Part shown: positions 1-11,222 of the stretch, piece by piece
Numbering within the stretch: position 1 is the first letter of the stretch
How the letters are laid out: each line of letters opens with the position of its first letter
Source of the DNA: Mycolicibacterium helvum
GTDB taxonomy: Bacteria > Actinomycetota > Actinomycetes > Mycobacteriales > Mycobacteriaceae
Assembly (NCBI RefSeq): GCF_010731895.1
Contig: NZ_AP022596.1
Coordinates: 930,001 to 994,000 of the forward strand
Length of the DNA: 64,000 nt
Direction: 5' to 3'
Translations under genes and position numbers: made by a program
The notes under the pieces: generated by a model
Told to the model about the DNA's origin: nothing
The model's input: the letters and a program-made list of their open reading frames with translations, nothing else
Databases searched by the model: none

Positions 1-579
1 GCACCCCCGTTGGCGGCGTATTACGGCCTGCGCGCGCTGGGGATGTCCGAGTACCTCGCACTGCTATCTGCCACCGTGCTCTCGGGACTGCGAGTGCTCT
101 ATAGCGCGGTTAAAGTCCGACGGCTGGACCCATTCGCCGTCTACCTGCTGATGACATTCGGGCTGAGCCTGGCCGTTGGGCTGTCCACCACGGACCCCAA
201 GCTGGTCCTCGTCGGCAACACCTTCGTCAACGGCCTGGGCGGGTTGATTTTCCTGGGCAGCTGCGTGGTCGGCACTCCGTTGACGCAAGTCGTCGGGGAT
301 CGATTCCGGGCCGCCGGAGATGGCCCGAGTACTGCAGACGCCACACACCGTCGGCGGATCCACGTTCGGCTCTCGGCGATGTGGGGCATCGGTCTACTGC
401 TTGAGGTCGTCATCCGCCTGCTGGTGATCGAGACCCTCTCGGTCGATACCGCCAACGGGGTCAACACCGTGATCACCCTCGTCGTCATCGGTCTTCTGGT
501 GCTGGCGACCGTCATGATCGGCCGCCGAAACGCACCGCCCGTCGCAGGACCTACACTCGGCGCTGATGTCCGAACATAA
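1..579 (+). CDS. VC0807-like integral membrane protein, 5' end outside window
   Basis: The reading frame is open from the first base of the window, so the true start lies upstream and about 192 residues are visible. The protein is almost wholly hydrophobic, with about five or six predicted membrane segments separated by short basic loops, for example around residues 15-35, 50-65, 70-95, 125-148 and 152-170. The pattern resembles the VC0807 family of small membrane proteins of unknown function. Its last 14 bases overlap the start of mrp, so the two are probably translated together. I cannot assign a substrate. The family name is a recognition call, not a search result. Confidence 0.6.
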   Translation, partial: APPLAAYYGLRALGMSEYLALLSATVLSGLRVLYSAVKVRRLDPFAVYLLMTFGLSLAVGLSTTDPKLVLVGNTFVNGLGGLIFLGSCVVGTPLTQVVGDRFRAAGDGPSTADATHRRRIHVRLSAMWGIGLLLEVVIRLLVIETLSVDTANGVNTVITLVVIGLLVLATVMIGRRNAPPVAGPTLGADVRT

Positions 580-1711
580 TTCCGAACTGCAATCCCAGGT
601 GCGTTCGGCGCTGGCCAAGGTGATCGACCCTGAGCTGCGCAAGCCGATCACCGAGCTCAACATGGTCAAGAGCATCGGCGTCGCCGACGACGGCGCCGTG
701 CACGTCGAGATCTACCTGACCACGTCCGCGTGTCCGAAGAAGGCCGAGATCAGCGAGCGGGTGACCCAGGCCGTCGCCGACGTGCCCGGCACCGCGGCAG
801 TGACCGTGGCGCTGGACGTGATGAACGACGAGCAGCGCACCGAACTGCGTAAACAGCTGCGCGGCGACGCCGCCGAACCGGTGATCCCATTCGCCCAGCC
901 CGGTTCGCTGACCCGGGTGTACGCCGTGGCGTCCGGCAAGGGCGGGGTCGGCAAGTCCAGCGTGACGGTCAACCTCGCCGCGGCGCTGGCCGCGCGCGGC
1001 CTGTCGGTCGGGGTGCTCGACGCCGACATCTATGGCCACTCGGTGCCCCGGATGATGGGCACCGACGAGCGGCCAACGCAGGTGGAGTCGATGATCCTGC
1101 CGCCGGTCGCCCACGACGTGAAGGTGATCTCGATCGCCCAGTTCACCCAGGGCAACGCGCCGGTGGTGTGGCGCGGGCCGATGCTGCACCGTGCGCTGCA
1201 ACAGTTCCTGGCCGACGTGTACTGGGGCGATCTCGATGTGCTGCTGCTGGATCTGCCGCCGGGCACCGGTGACGTCGCGATCTCAGTGGCCCAGCTGGTT
1301 CCCGGCGCCGAGATCCTGGTGGTGACGACCCCGCAGCTCGCGGCCGCCGAGGTGGCTGAACGCGCCGGTGCGATCGCACTGCAGACCCGGCAGCGCATCG
1401 TCGGCGTGGTGGAGAACATGTCCGGGCTGCTGATGCCCGACGGCACGACGATGCAGATCTTCGGCGAGGGTGGCGGCCGCCAGGTCGCCGAGCGGCTCAC
1501 CCGGGCTGTGGGTGCCGACGTACCGCTGCTGGGCCAGGTGCCGCTGGACCCGGCGCTGGTGTCGGCGGGCGATTCCGGGGTACCGCTGGTGCTCTCGGCG
1601 CCCGATTCAGCGGCCGGCAAGGAACTGCGCGGCGTCGCCGACAAGCTGGCGGCGCGGCGGCGCGGACTGGCTGGGATGTCGCTGGGCTTGGACACCACCC
1701 GCCACGGCTAA
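566..1711 (+). CDS. mrp: Mrp/ApbC-family P-loop ATPase (Fe-S carrier family)
   Basis: 381 residues. An N-terminal MIP18/DUF59-like domain occupies residues 5-85, with its conserved Cys at 56. A ParA/MinD-like ATPase follows, with the deviant Walker A GKGGVGKS at 124-131 and DLPPGTGD in the middle. The family carries or inserts iron-sulfur clusters in the cytosol. The segment after VVENMS, where most Mrp/ApbC/NBP35 proteins have the cluster-binding CxxC, reads GLLMPDGTTMQIFG, so both cysteines are absent, as I also recall for M. tuberculosis Rv1229c. The ATPase role is secure and cluster carriage is less so. The ATG at 566 overlaps the upstream membrane gene. The 3' end converges on tatB with a 6-bp gap. 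Confidence 0.93.
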   Translation: MSEHNSELQSQVRSALAKVIDPELRKPITELNMVKSIGVADDGAVHVEIYLTTSACPKKAEISERVTQAVADVPGTAAVTVALDVMNDEQRTELRKQLRGDAAEPVIPFAQPGSLTRVYAVASGKGGVGKSSVTVNLAAALAARGLSVGVLDADIYGHSVPRMMGTDERPTQVESMILPPVAHDVKVISIAQFTQGNAPVVWRGPMLHRALQQFLADVYWGDLDVLLLDLPPGTGDVAISVAQLVPGAEILVVTTPQLAAAEVAERAGAIALQTRQRIVGVVENMSGLLMPDGTTMQIFGEGGGRQVAERLTRAVGADVPLLGQVPLDPALVSAGDSGVPLVLSAPDSAAGKELRGVADKLAARRRGLAGMSLGLDTTRHG

Positions 1712-1717
1712 GCGACG

Positions 1718-2122
1718 CTAAGTCGCGTCCGCGTCGAACGGCGCGGGTGTGCCGGGCGGCAACGGCTCTGATCTGGGCGGCGCCGGTTGCGGCGGCGGAG
1801 CGCTATGTGGCTTCTCGGCGCCCGGAGCCTGGAACGCCTCGCCGATCCACGAGTCGTCACCGTCGAGCAGGTGTTTGGTCAGCGCGGCCCGCGGTGTCAT
1901 GCCCCGCAGCTTCTGCAGCTCGCTCAGCGGCTGGCGAAAGTCCTCGAACTCAGGCCCCAGATCATCCCGGAGCTGGCTGGTCGCCCCGCTGATGTAGTCC
2001 CGGGCCTGCCGCAGCGTGCTGGAGGTCCACCGGATGGCGCCCGGCAGCCGTTCCGGCCCGAGGATGACCAGCCCGATGACCACCAGCAGGAGCATCTCGC
2101 CCCACCCGACGTTGGCGAACAT
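1718..2122 (-). CDS. tatB: Twin-arginine translocase subunit TatB
   Basis: 134 residues. One N-terminal membrane helix (about residues 6-21) ends in the LGPERLP hinge that defines TatA/B proteins. An amphipathic helix and a charged coiled region follow (about 28-75), then a Pro-rich acidic tail. TatB binds TatC and the signal peptide of folded Tat substrates in the plasma membrane. The single start codon is 4 bp after the htrA stop, which makes it the last gene of the sigE-rseA-htrA-tatB string, the same order as Rv1221-Rv1224. This links Tat export with envelope stress, although co-transcription is inferred. Confidence 0.94.
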   Translation of the reverse strand: MFANVGWGEMLLLVVIGLVILGPERLPGAIRWTSSTLRQARDYISGATSQLRDDLGPEFEDFRQPLSELQKLRGMTPRAALTKHLLDGDDSWIGEAFQAPGAEKPHSAPPPQPAPPRSEPLPPGTPAPFDADAT

Positions 2123-2126
2123 CGCG

Positions 2127-3632
<1,506 letters not shown>

Positions 3633-3702
3633 CTATCCAAGCGCTCAGCCGCGAGCGCGCGCGATGGGACCGAGCACGACGCTGCTCGACTTCACATCCA
3701 CC

Positions 3703-4137
3703 CTACCGGCGCTTTCGCCGGTCACGGTCTGTGCCGTCAGCTAACTGATCGGCGAGTCCCGACTCGATGTCGCCGCCGGGGCGGCTCCCGCGGTGTGGCC
3801 CCACCGGCTCATCCGGGGCCGACTGCGGGATCTGCGATAACAGCCCCAGCAGGCTGCTCGGCATGCTGATCGGCAGCGAGTCACGCAGCGCGGTACGGGC
3901 CTGAGCCTGCCCCTCGACCTCGGACGCACACTCCGCGCACAGCGACAAATGATGCGCCGCGCGTAGATGGGCATTCATCCGTAACTCGCCGTCGACGTAG
4001 GCGGCGATCGCCTCAGTGGACAGATGCTCGGTCGAGCGAAATTGCCGGGGTGCACCAACGGGTGCGTCGCTTTGGGAAGCGAACTGAGAAGGAAGCCAGG
4101 AGAACGCTCGACGGAACATGTGTCCACGGTCGACCAT
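3703..4137 (-). CDS. rseA: Anti-sigma-E factor RseA (zinc-binding ZAS domain)
   Basis: 144 residues from the ATG at 4137, which follows GAGGAG by 7 nt. The frame is open further upstream, but similarity to Rv1222 begins at this Met (MVDRGHMFRR). The ZAS anti-sigma motif H-x3-C-x2-C is present as HLSLCAEC, preceded by the conserved helix ELRMNAHLRAAHH. In M. tuberculosis RseA holds SigE inactive until oxidation of the cysteines or PknB-triggered ClpC1P2 proteolysis releases it. It is soluble, with no membrane helix. A GTG directly before the ATG is an alternative start. It lies 116 bp downstream of sigE. Confidence 0.93.
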   Translation of the reverse strand: MVDRGHMFRRAFSWLPSQFASQSDAPVGAPRQFRSTEHLSTEAIAAYVDGELRMNAHLRAAHHLSLCAECASEVEGQAQARTALRDSLPISMPSSLLGLLSQIPQSAPDEPVGPHRGSRPGGDIESGLADQLADGTDRDRRKRR

Positions 4138-4253
4138 CACTGCGCTCCTCTCGGTTGCGTCGAATTTGCGCACCGCTAGGTCGAATGTAGCGCGCGCAGC
4201 GCCATACGACATGACATGACGGTCACTTTGCCCGGCAGCCGGCGCAAGCAGGG

Positions 4254-5027
4254 CTAGGCGGATTCGGCGGTGAAGTCGGACATCGCCCGCACGCCGGAAT
4301 GGGCTGCGAGATAGTCACGAAGCGCCTGCCGACCACGGTGGATGCGGCTACGCACGGTTCCCAGCTTGACGCCGAGCGTCGCGCCGATCTCCTCGTAGGA
4401 CAGACCTTCGATATCGCACAGGACCACTGCGGCACGGAATTCCGGTGCCAGCGAATCGAGTGCAGCCTGCAAATCCGGCCCCAGCCGCGAGTCGTGGTAG
4501 ATCTGCTCGGGGTTGGGCTCGTCGGACGGCACCCGGTCGTAGTCCTCGGGAAGCGCTTCCATACGGATGCGGCCGCGACGACGGACCATATCGAGGAACA
4601 AGTTCGTGGTGATGCGGTGCAACCAGCCCTCGAACGTGCCGGGCTGATAGTTCTGCACGGAGCGGAACACCCTGATGAACGTCTCCTGAGTGAGGTCCTC
4701 GGCGTCCTGCTGGCTACCCGACAACCGGTAGGCCAGTCGGTAGACCCGGTCGGCATGCTGGCGCACCAACTCATCCCAGGACGGCATGGCCGTCCGGTCG
4801 CCGGTCGCGTCGAACACCGCGGTGCCCTGCAGTTCCTCGGACGGTTCAACCCACTCCGCATCGCCGATCTGCTCGGGATGCGACATGTGCGCCGGAGCCA
4901 TCAGTGTGGTGGTCGTCGGATCCTCCTGGTTCATGTGCGTAGACGGTTCGATGCCGCCCATCGCATCAAGGGACACAACCCGAGCGCCTTCTGGCATATT
5001 CCCCGACCAGCGTTGCCCTTGTTCCAT
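4254..5027 (-). CDS. sigE: ECF sigma factor SigE
   Basis: 257 residues, the same length as M. tuberculosis SigE. Region 2 (about 85-155) carries [17 protein letters not shown] and [18 protein letters not shown]. Region 4 (about 185-240) carries [25 protein letters not shown]. It directs RNA polymerase to envelope and heat-stress promoters, and rseA follows at once. The first 60 residues are poorly conserved and hold four possible Met starts (1, 11, 24, 32), so alternative translation starts, known for M. tuberculosis SigE, are plausible. The ATG at 5027 has no strong ribosome site. Confidence 0.95.
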   Translation of the reverse strand: MEQGQRWSGNMPEGARVVSLDAMGGIEPSTHMNQEDPTTTTLMAPAHMSHPEQIGDAEWVEPSEELQGTAVFDATGDRTAMPSWDELVRQHADRVYRLAYRLSGSQQDAEDLTQETFIRVFRSVQNYQPGTFEGWLHRITTNLFLDMVRRRGRIRMEALPEDYDRVPSDEPNPEQIYHDSRLGPDLQAALDSLAPEFRAAVVLCDIEGLSYEEIGATLGVKLGTVRSRIHRGRQALRDYLAAHSGVRAMSDFTAESA

Positions 5028-5258
5028 GCCAGCTACCGTTCCCCAAACCGGTGTGGGGGCGATATGAGCTAACTAAGGTTTGATTAAGAAATGCATTCGT
5101 TACCAATTCGTGCCCTGAACTGACGCTTCTCCCCCGGCGCGTCGAACTTGACGGGCGACGTAAGCCATTCCCGGGTCGCTTCGTTCCTGCCCGCCGACCG
5201 CGTGTCCGCCGCGCCGATACCCCTGGCGCGCCTGCCCAGCGGTCGATGCCGTTGGCTC

Positions 5259-5264
5259 TACGCT
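5259..5264 (+). promoter_or_regulatory. Putative -10 element (TACGCT) for the O-methyltransferase gene
   Basis: TACGCT fits the mycobacterial TANNNT hexamer and ends 7 nt before the ATG at 5272. There is no Shine-Dalgarno sequence. The spacing predicts that transcription starts at or next to the A of the start codon, giving a leaderless mRNA. Confidence 0.45.
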
Positions 5265-5271
5265 GCTGAGA

Positions 5272-5940
5272 ATGGCCACTACCGAGGACCAATCAGGCCA
5301 ACCTGAGGCCAGTCGCGCCGACCGGATGCTGGCCCACGCAGAGGGTTCGATCTCCGAGGACTCCATCGTCACGGCTGCCCGCGAGCGCGCCGTCGACGCC
5401 GGCGCCGGCGCGGTCACCCCAGCGGTTGGAGCGCTGCTCAGCGTATTGGCCCGACTGTCAGGCGGCAAAGCGGTCGTCGAGGTCGGCACCGGCGCCGGCG
5501 TGAGCGGATTGTGGCTGTTGTCGGGCATGCGCGACGACGGCGTTCTGACGACCATCGACATCGAGCCCGAGCATCAGCGGATCGCCAAACAAGCCTTCAA
5601 CGAGGCCGGAATCGGGCCATCGCGTACCCGGCTGATCGCCGGACGGGCCCAGGAAGTCCTCACCCGGCTCGCCGACGAGTCCTATGACCTGGTATTTCTC
5701 GATGCAGCACCGTCCGATCAGGCCGATTTCGTGGTCGAGGGAGTGCGACTCCTTCGTCCTGGTGGCGTGATCGTCATCCACCGGTCGGCCCTGGGCGGTC
5801 GCGCCGGCGACCCGGCGGCCAATGACGCCGAGGTGACGGCGGTGCGTGAAGCGGCTCGGCTGATCGCCGAGGACGAGCGCCTCACCCCGGTGCTGATCCC
5901 GCTGGGCGACGGGATTCTGGTCGCGGCCCGCGATTTCTAG
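5272..5940 (+). CDS. SAM-dependent O-methyltransferase (CCoAOMT-like, Rv1220c homologue)
   Basis: 222 residues with a class I Rossmann fold. Motif I is [15 protein letters not shown] (about 66-80), followed by an acidic motif II ([12 protein letters not shown]) and [12 protein letters not shown]. The family (Methyltransf_3, catechol/caffeoyl-CoA O-methyltransferase-like) transfers methyl groups to hydroxyls of small molecules. The substrate of Rv1220c-type proteins is unknown to me. It is divergent from sigE, sharing a 244-bp region, as in M. tuberculosis, and may respond to the same stress. No SD is visible and a leaderless start is likely. Confidence 0.88.
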   Translation: MATTEDQSGQPEASRADRMLAHAEGSISEDSIVTAARERAVDAGAGAVTPAVGALLSVLARLSGGKAVVEVGTGAGVSGLWLLSGMRDDGVLTTIDIEPEHQRIAKQAFNEAGIGPSRTRLIAGRAQEVLTRLADESYDLVFLDAAPSDQADFVVEGVRLLRPGGVIVIHRSALGGRAGDPAANDAEVTAVREAARLIAEDERLTPVLIPLGDGILVAARDF

Positions 5941-5982
5941 ACCCTTACCCGTCCCGTCTTGGGTGGATGCTTGACGCCTGAT

Positions 5983-6007
5983 TAAACGCGTGTTTAGCAT
6001 CCTAAAC
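5983..6007. promoter_or_regulatory. Overlapping inverted repeats, predicted TetR (RaaS) operator
   Basis: Three half-sites alternate in orientation: TAAAC (5983-5987), GTTTAG (5992-5997) and CTAAAC (6002-6007). The first and second form one inverted repeat with a 4-bp centre (GCGT). The second and third form a perfect 6-bp inverted repeat around CATC. The array ends right at the ATG at 6008, so a bound repressor would cover the start of the regulator gene and the following exporter operon. Autoregulation is typical of TetR proteins; the assignment to this regulator is inference. Confidence 0.7.
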
Positions 6008-6650
6008 ATGCGTTCAACGGACTTGACGACGGCGGCCCGGATCCGTGACGCCGCGATCGAGCAATTCGGGGCGCACGGTTTCAACGTCGGGGTGCGCGCA
6101 ATCGCCCAGGCCGCCGGCGTCAGCCCCGGCCTGGTCATCCACCACTTCGGCTCCAAGGACGGCCTGCGCCAGGCGTGCGATGACTACATCGCCGAAGAGA
6201 TCCGCAGCGAAAAGTCCGAGACCATCCGCTCCACCGACCCGGCCACCTGGCTGGCGGCCGCAGCCGAAATCGAGTCGTTCGCGCCGATGATGGCCTACCT
6301 CGTGCGCAGCATGCAGTCCGGTGGCGAGCTGGCCAGGAATCTGTGGCGCACGATGTTCGCCAACGTCGAGAGCTACCTCGACGAGGGCGTCCAGGCCGGC
6401 ACGGTGAAGCCGAGCCGCGACCCGGCCGCCCGGGCGAGATACCTGGGGATGACCGGTGGTGGCTCGTTCCTGCTCTACCTACAACTGCACGACACCCCAA
6501 CGGATTTGCGGGCCGCGCTCCACGACTACGCCAACGACATGATGCTGCCGGCCCTCGAGCTGTACACCGAGGGCCTGCTCACCGACTCGACGATGTTCGA
6601 CAGCTTCGCAGCCCACGGCGAAATCGCGACCAGTATCGAGGGAGAACCAG

Positions 6651-7570
<920 letters not shown>

Positions 7571-7574
<4 letters not shown>

Positions 7575-9166
7575 TTGCGACCACAACCACGCCGGCTTCA
7601 TCCTCGCTGACCGGGACTGTCACACTGGTCCGCTTCGCCCTGCGCCGCGACCGGATTCGACTGGCGGTGTGGGTTTCGGCGCTGACGCTGATGATGGTGT
7701 ACGCCCCCAACGCCATCAGACTCGCCTATCCCGACCAAACGCAGCGTCAAGCACGGGTCAACCTGCTCAAGACGCCGGCTGGAATCGTGCTGGGCGGGCC
7801 CATGTTCGGGGGTGATGAGACCGATCTCGGCGTCATGATGGCCAACGAGCTGACCCTCACGCTGATCGTCGCGGCCTCAATTCTGGCCGTCCTGACCGTC
7901 GTTCGGCACACCCGCGCCGAAGAGGAAAGCGGTGCAGCCGAATTGGTGCTCTCCTCAATCGTCGGCCGACATGCCCGCAGCTGCGCCGCGCTGATCGTCA
8001 TCGCGCTGGTGAACGCCGTATTGGCGGTGACGATGACAATCGCCATGGCGGCCAGCGGTTTCGCCGTGGTTGACACCGCAGCGATGTGCTTGGGCATTAC
8101 GGCGGTGGCCGTCGTCTTCGGGGCTGTTGCGGCACTGAGCGCTCAACTGTGGCGACAGGCGAGAACCGCCACCGGCGCAGCACTGGCAGCGCTGGCCGCC
8201 GCCGTGCTGGTGCGCGGGGCCGGCGATGTGATCGACAATTCCGGCAGCCCACTGAGCTGGTTGTCCCCCATCGCGTGGGCACAGCAGATGCGTCCGTTCG
8301 TAGCAGTGCGGTGGTGGCCACTAGGCCCACTGGTGATGCTGACCATCGCGCTCGTTGCGGCCACGTTCATGCTCGAGAGCAGACGGCAGTACGACGACGG
8401 CGTATTGGCGTCGTCGGGTGAACGTTCCAACCCCCGGCCGGTGGGCGGAGTGTTCGGATTACAGCTGGTCATCCAGCGCGGCTTGACCGTCGGTTGGGCG
8501 ATCGGGCTGTTGATTGCCGGGGCGGCCTTCGGGTCGATGACCAAGTCACTCCTGGACGCCGCGCGCGGTAATGAGCTTCTGGCCCGGGTGCTTTCGGCCC
8601 ACGGCACCGACGGTGTGTACACCACGATGACGCAATTCCTGGCAGCGGCGACGACAGCCTATGTGGTCAGCGTGGTTGTGCGCCTGCACCGTGACGAGGA
8701 GTCCGGGATCGGCGAAGCCGTGCTCGCGGGTTCGGTGTCGCGGTGGACGTGGTTGTTGTCGGGAGTCGGCGCGGCACTGACTGGTGCGGCCCTGCTGCTG
8801 GTGTGCGCAGGCCTGGGCAACGGCCTTGGGGCGGGTTTGACGCTGGGTGAACCGATGACCATCGTGCGGCTGACCCTGGCCGCGCTGACCTTCCTGCCGG
8901 CGATGGCCGTCGTCGCCAGTATCGCCGCGCTGGCAGTGGCGCTGCGACACCCCGGTATCGGTTGGCTGGCAGTGATATTCGTGGTCTGCGCGTTGTATCT
9001 CGGTGCACTTCTGCGGTTGCCGCGCTGGCTGATCGACGCCTCACCGGTGGGCCGCACCACTGCCCCGTCGTCGATTTCGGTTGTGCCGCTGTTGGTGATG
9101 ATCGTGATCGCCGTTGTCGTCACGCTCACCGCCGGGCTCATCTACCGCCGGCGCGACATCGGGTAG
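7571..9166 (+). CDS. ABC exporter permease, about 12 membrane helices (Rv1217c homologue)
   Basis: 531 residues with two tandem sets of about six hydrophobic segments, starting near 30-50, 95-115, 140-165, 175-195, 245-265 and again from about 290 to 528. There is no ATPase motif. It is the membrane partner of the preceding ATP-binding protein, with stop and start overlapping by 4 bp. The length and two-half layout match Rv1217c. It probably exports hydrophobic compounds across the plasma membrane; the true substrate in this organism is unknown. Confidence 0.88.
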
Positions 9167-9173
9167 GAGAACG

Positions 9174-9848
9174 ATGGGCCTTTCGCTGCGAATCATCATT
9201 TCGTCGGTCGTCGGTATCGCGGCCTTCGCCGCGCTCCTGTTCGTGCCCGCGGGGACCGTGAACTACTGGCAGGGTTGGGCGGTGCTTGCCGTGTTCACGG
9301 CGGCGAGTCTGGGACCGACCCTCTTCATGGTCCGGATCGATCCGGCGGCCCTGGAGCGGCGCATGCAGGCCGGTGTGAAGGCCGAAACCCGGCCCGTCCA
9401 GAAAGTCGTGATCGCCGCGACGTTCATGGCGTTCGCTGCGATTCTCGTCGTGCCCGCACTCGATCACCGGTTCGGCTGGTCCCATGTTCCGGCCTGGCTG
9501 TCAGTACTCGGCGTCGTGATGGTAGCCACCGGTCTGGGCCTGACGATGCTGGTGGTCTTCCAGAACCGCTATGCCTCCGCCACCATCACCGTCGAAGAGG
9601 GGCAGCCGCTGGTGAGCACCGGGCTGTACGGCTTTGTGCGCCATCCGATGTACTCCGGAAACGTGATCCTGATGATCGGAATCTCACTGGGCTTGGGCTC
9701 CTACTGGGCGCTGCTGCTGGTCCTCGTGGGGGTGCTCCTCATGGCCGTGCGGATCGTCGACGAGGAGAAGATGCTCACCGAACAGCTGGACGGTTACCTG
9801 CAATACCCACAGAAAGTGCGCTACCGTCTGGTGCCATTGGTCTGGTGA
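9174..9848 (+). CDS. Membrane methyltransferase-like protein (isoprenylcysteine carboxyl methyltransferase family)
   Basis: 224 residues with about five membrane helices. The C-terminal signature of the ICMT/phospholipid methyltransferase family is clear: RHPMYSGN at 156-163 and a conserved RIVDEEKML at 193-201, which together form the SAM pocket. I start at ATG 9174, 7 nt after the permease stop and behind AGGAG. It therefore looks like the fourth gene of the raaS operon, as Rv1216c is in M. tuberculosis. Its acceptor substrate is unknown. Confidence 0.8.
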   Translation: MGLSLRIIISSVVGIAAFAALLFVPAGTVNYWQGWAVLAVFTAASLGPTLFMVRIDPAALERRMQAGVKAETRPVQKVVIAATFMAFAAILVVPALDHRFGWSHVPAWLSVLGVVMVATGLGLTMLVVFQNRYASATITVEEGQPLVSTGLYGFVRHPMYSGNVILMIGISLGLGSYWALLLVLVGVLLMAVRIVDEEKMLTEQLDGYLQYPQKVRYRLVPLVW

Positions 9849-9876
9849 ACCGCTGCTGACGAAGGGGAATGGCGCC

Positions 9877-10248
9877 TCAGCTCCCGTTGAGTGCCGCCTC
9901 GATAGCGGATCGTTTCAACACCGCGCGTATGTGCCTCACATGAGCCACCACCTGACCGCTCTCGTCTACGACCTCGACGCTGAAGGACGCTTTACGGCCT
10001 AGTCGGTCCTCCATCGTCGCGTGTGCGGTTAGTGTCGCGCCCACCGGTGAGGGGCGGTCGTGAGTTAATTCGACGCCCGCGCCCACAGTGATCTCACCGT
10101 CAGCGAGCGTCGGCGCGAGCACACTGTGACACACCAACTCTGCCATCGCGAGCACGAAGGGTGTTGAGGCTGCCGCCGGGAACTCGGGACCCCAGGCGGC
10201 TGCGGTATCGGCTTGTCCCACAGTGCGACTCAATGAACCTGTTGACAC
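9877..10248 (-). CDS. Hotdog-fold thioesterase, fluoroacetyl-CoA thioesterase (FlK)-like
   Basis: 123 residues with one hotdog domain. Aligned by eye to FlK of Streptomyces cattleya, the catalytic triad is kept with exact spacing: Thr29, Glu37 (8 later) and His63 (26 later), matching FlK Thr42, Glu50 and His76. FlK-like proteins hydrolyse small acyl-CoAs; only true FlK is specific for the fluorinated ester, and I see nothing here that proves fluoro-selectivity. GTG 10248 is the start. A copy of the cluster palindrome (TGTTG-ACA-CAACA) covers it, so the gene probably has its own regulated promoter 89 bp downstream of the binding-protein gene. Confidence 0.75.
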   Translation of the reverse strand: MSTGSLSRTVGQADTAAAWGPEFPAAASTPFVLAMAELVCHSVLAPTLADGEITVGAGVELTHDRPSPVGATLTAHATMEDRLGRKASFSVEVVDESGQVVAHVRHIRAVLKRSAIEAALNGS

Positions 10249-10252
10249 AACA
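10240..10252. promoter_or_regulatory. Cluster operator copy 3 (TGTTG-ACA-CAACA)
   Basis: A perfect 5-3-5 palindrome over the GTG start codon of the thioesterase gene. It matches the centre of the sites at 16506-16522 and 16713-16729 (consensus TRTTG-AYA-CAAYA). At the acyl-CoA ligase gene the palindrome covers the GTG start in the same register. Confidence 0.6.
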
Positions 10253-10287
10253 TCACTCTTTCTTATAGGTGGGCAACGTACATGGAT

Positions 10288-10328
10288 CAGTCCAGGCGGC
10301 GTGCGACCAACGCGTAGCCACTGGACTG
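10288..10328. other. Inverted repeat between binding-protein and thioesterase genes
   Basis: CAGTCCAG at 10288-10295 is repeated in inverted form, CTGGACTG, at 10321-10328, with a 25-nt loop. It may be a transcript-processing or weak termination hairpin after the transporter genes. There is no U-tract. Confidence 0.35.
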
Positions 10329-10337
10329 GCCGGCTTA

Positions 10338-11189
10338 TCAGCCGATCAGTTTGAGCGGCCCAGGGTCGGCTGCTGAGGGGTTGAGCCCGTTGTCCTCGAG
10401 AATCCTGGCAATGGTTCCGTTGTTACGCAGCGTGACGATGTCCTCCGATACTGCGGTGAAGAGGCTGGGGTTGTTCATCGACATCGGGAAACACACTTGC
10501 CCGGGGACTTCGCTTGACGCCACGCGCGAGTCTGGGGCGGGCCGCTCGATAGTCCAGTTCGCATTCTTCTGCTTCTTGGCGAAGGACGCCGTGCCAATGG
10601 AATCAATTGCGGAATCCAGTCGACCCGACTCCAGGTCGTTGTACACCGCAGTCGGATTGGGATAGATCCGCAGGCGCGGCCCGAACATTTTCTGCAACTC
10701 TTCGTTCCACATGTAGCCGTCGACCGTGCCGATCGACCTACCCTGTAGCTCATCGAACGTGGTCGCACCGTCGTTCGACACGATGACGATCTGGTCGCTG
10801 AACACGGGGCCGGCCAAGGACAGCACTTGTGCCCTGGCAGTCGTGCAGTACCAATCGCCGGCGGATACGTCTGCGCGACCATTCTGCGTGGCGGGAATGA
10901 CGGAAGCCGTGTCGAGTGGCTGAGACATCAGGGTCAGGCATTCCATCTCTGCGATATTGCGCAGGATTTCACCTTCGATGCCGGACACCGAGGTGCCGTC
11001 GACTACGAGAAACGGCGGGAAATTGTAGGTCGCGACGGTCAGGCTTCCTGGCCTGACCGTGCTAATCCCGGGGTGGGCTGCGGTGCAGTCCCGGGCCGAT
11101 TGTTGACCGTTGGAGGCGGTATTGCATGCCGTGAGTGCGGTAAGAAGCAACAGGGCGGCCCCTGCGGTGCTGCTCAGTGTTCGGCGCAT
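10338..11189 (-). CDS. Amino-acid-type ABC transporter substrate-binding lipoprotein
   Basis: 283 residues. A lipoprotein signal ends in the lipobox LTAC with Cys22. The rest is a family 3 solute-binding fold: GSLTVATYNFPPFLVVD, an ISxIEGEIL-like segment, and SIGTVDGY with a DSAIDSIG motif later. Proteins of this type bind polar amino acids, opines or other small organic acids at the outer face of the membrane. It follows two permeases and an ATPase in the same direction. A catabolic neighbourhood (CoA ligase, hydratase, thioesterase) suggests the ligand may be a carboxylic acid or amino-acid derivative rather than a standard amino acid. Confidence 0.9.
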   Translation of the reverse strand: MRRTLSSTAGAALLLLTALTACNTASNGQQSARDCTAAHPGISTVRPGSLTVATYNFPPFLVVDGTSVSGIEGEILRNIAEMECLTLMSQPLDTASVIPATQNGRADVSAGDWYCTTARAQVLSLAGPVFSDQIVIVSNDGATTFDELQGRSIGTVDGYMWNEELQKMFGPRLRIYPNPTAVYNDLESGRLDSAIDSIGTASFAKKQKNANWTIERPAPDSRVASSEVPGQVCFPMSMNNPSLFTAVSEDIVTLRNNGTIARILEDNGLNPSAADPGPLKLIG

Positions 11190-11222
11190 ATCAGAGTTGC
11201 CTTTCCAGGGTGGGGATGAAGG

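Noticed and set aside
5028..5271. Precise SigH/SigE/MprA sites in the sigE upstream region
   Set aside because: GGGGAAC is present near 5030-5040 but I could not place a matching -10 at the right distance, and no 11-bp TCAG repeat is seen, so no site is claimed.
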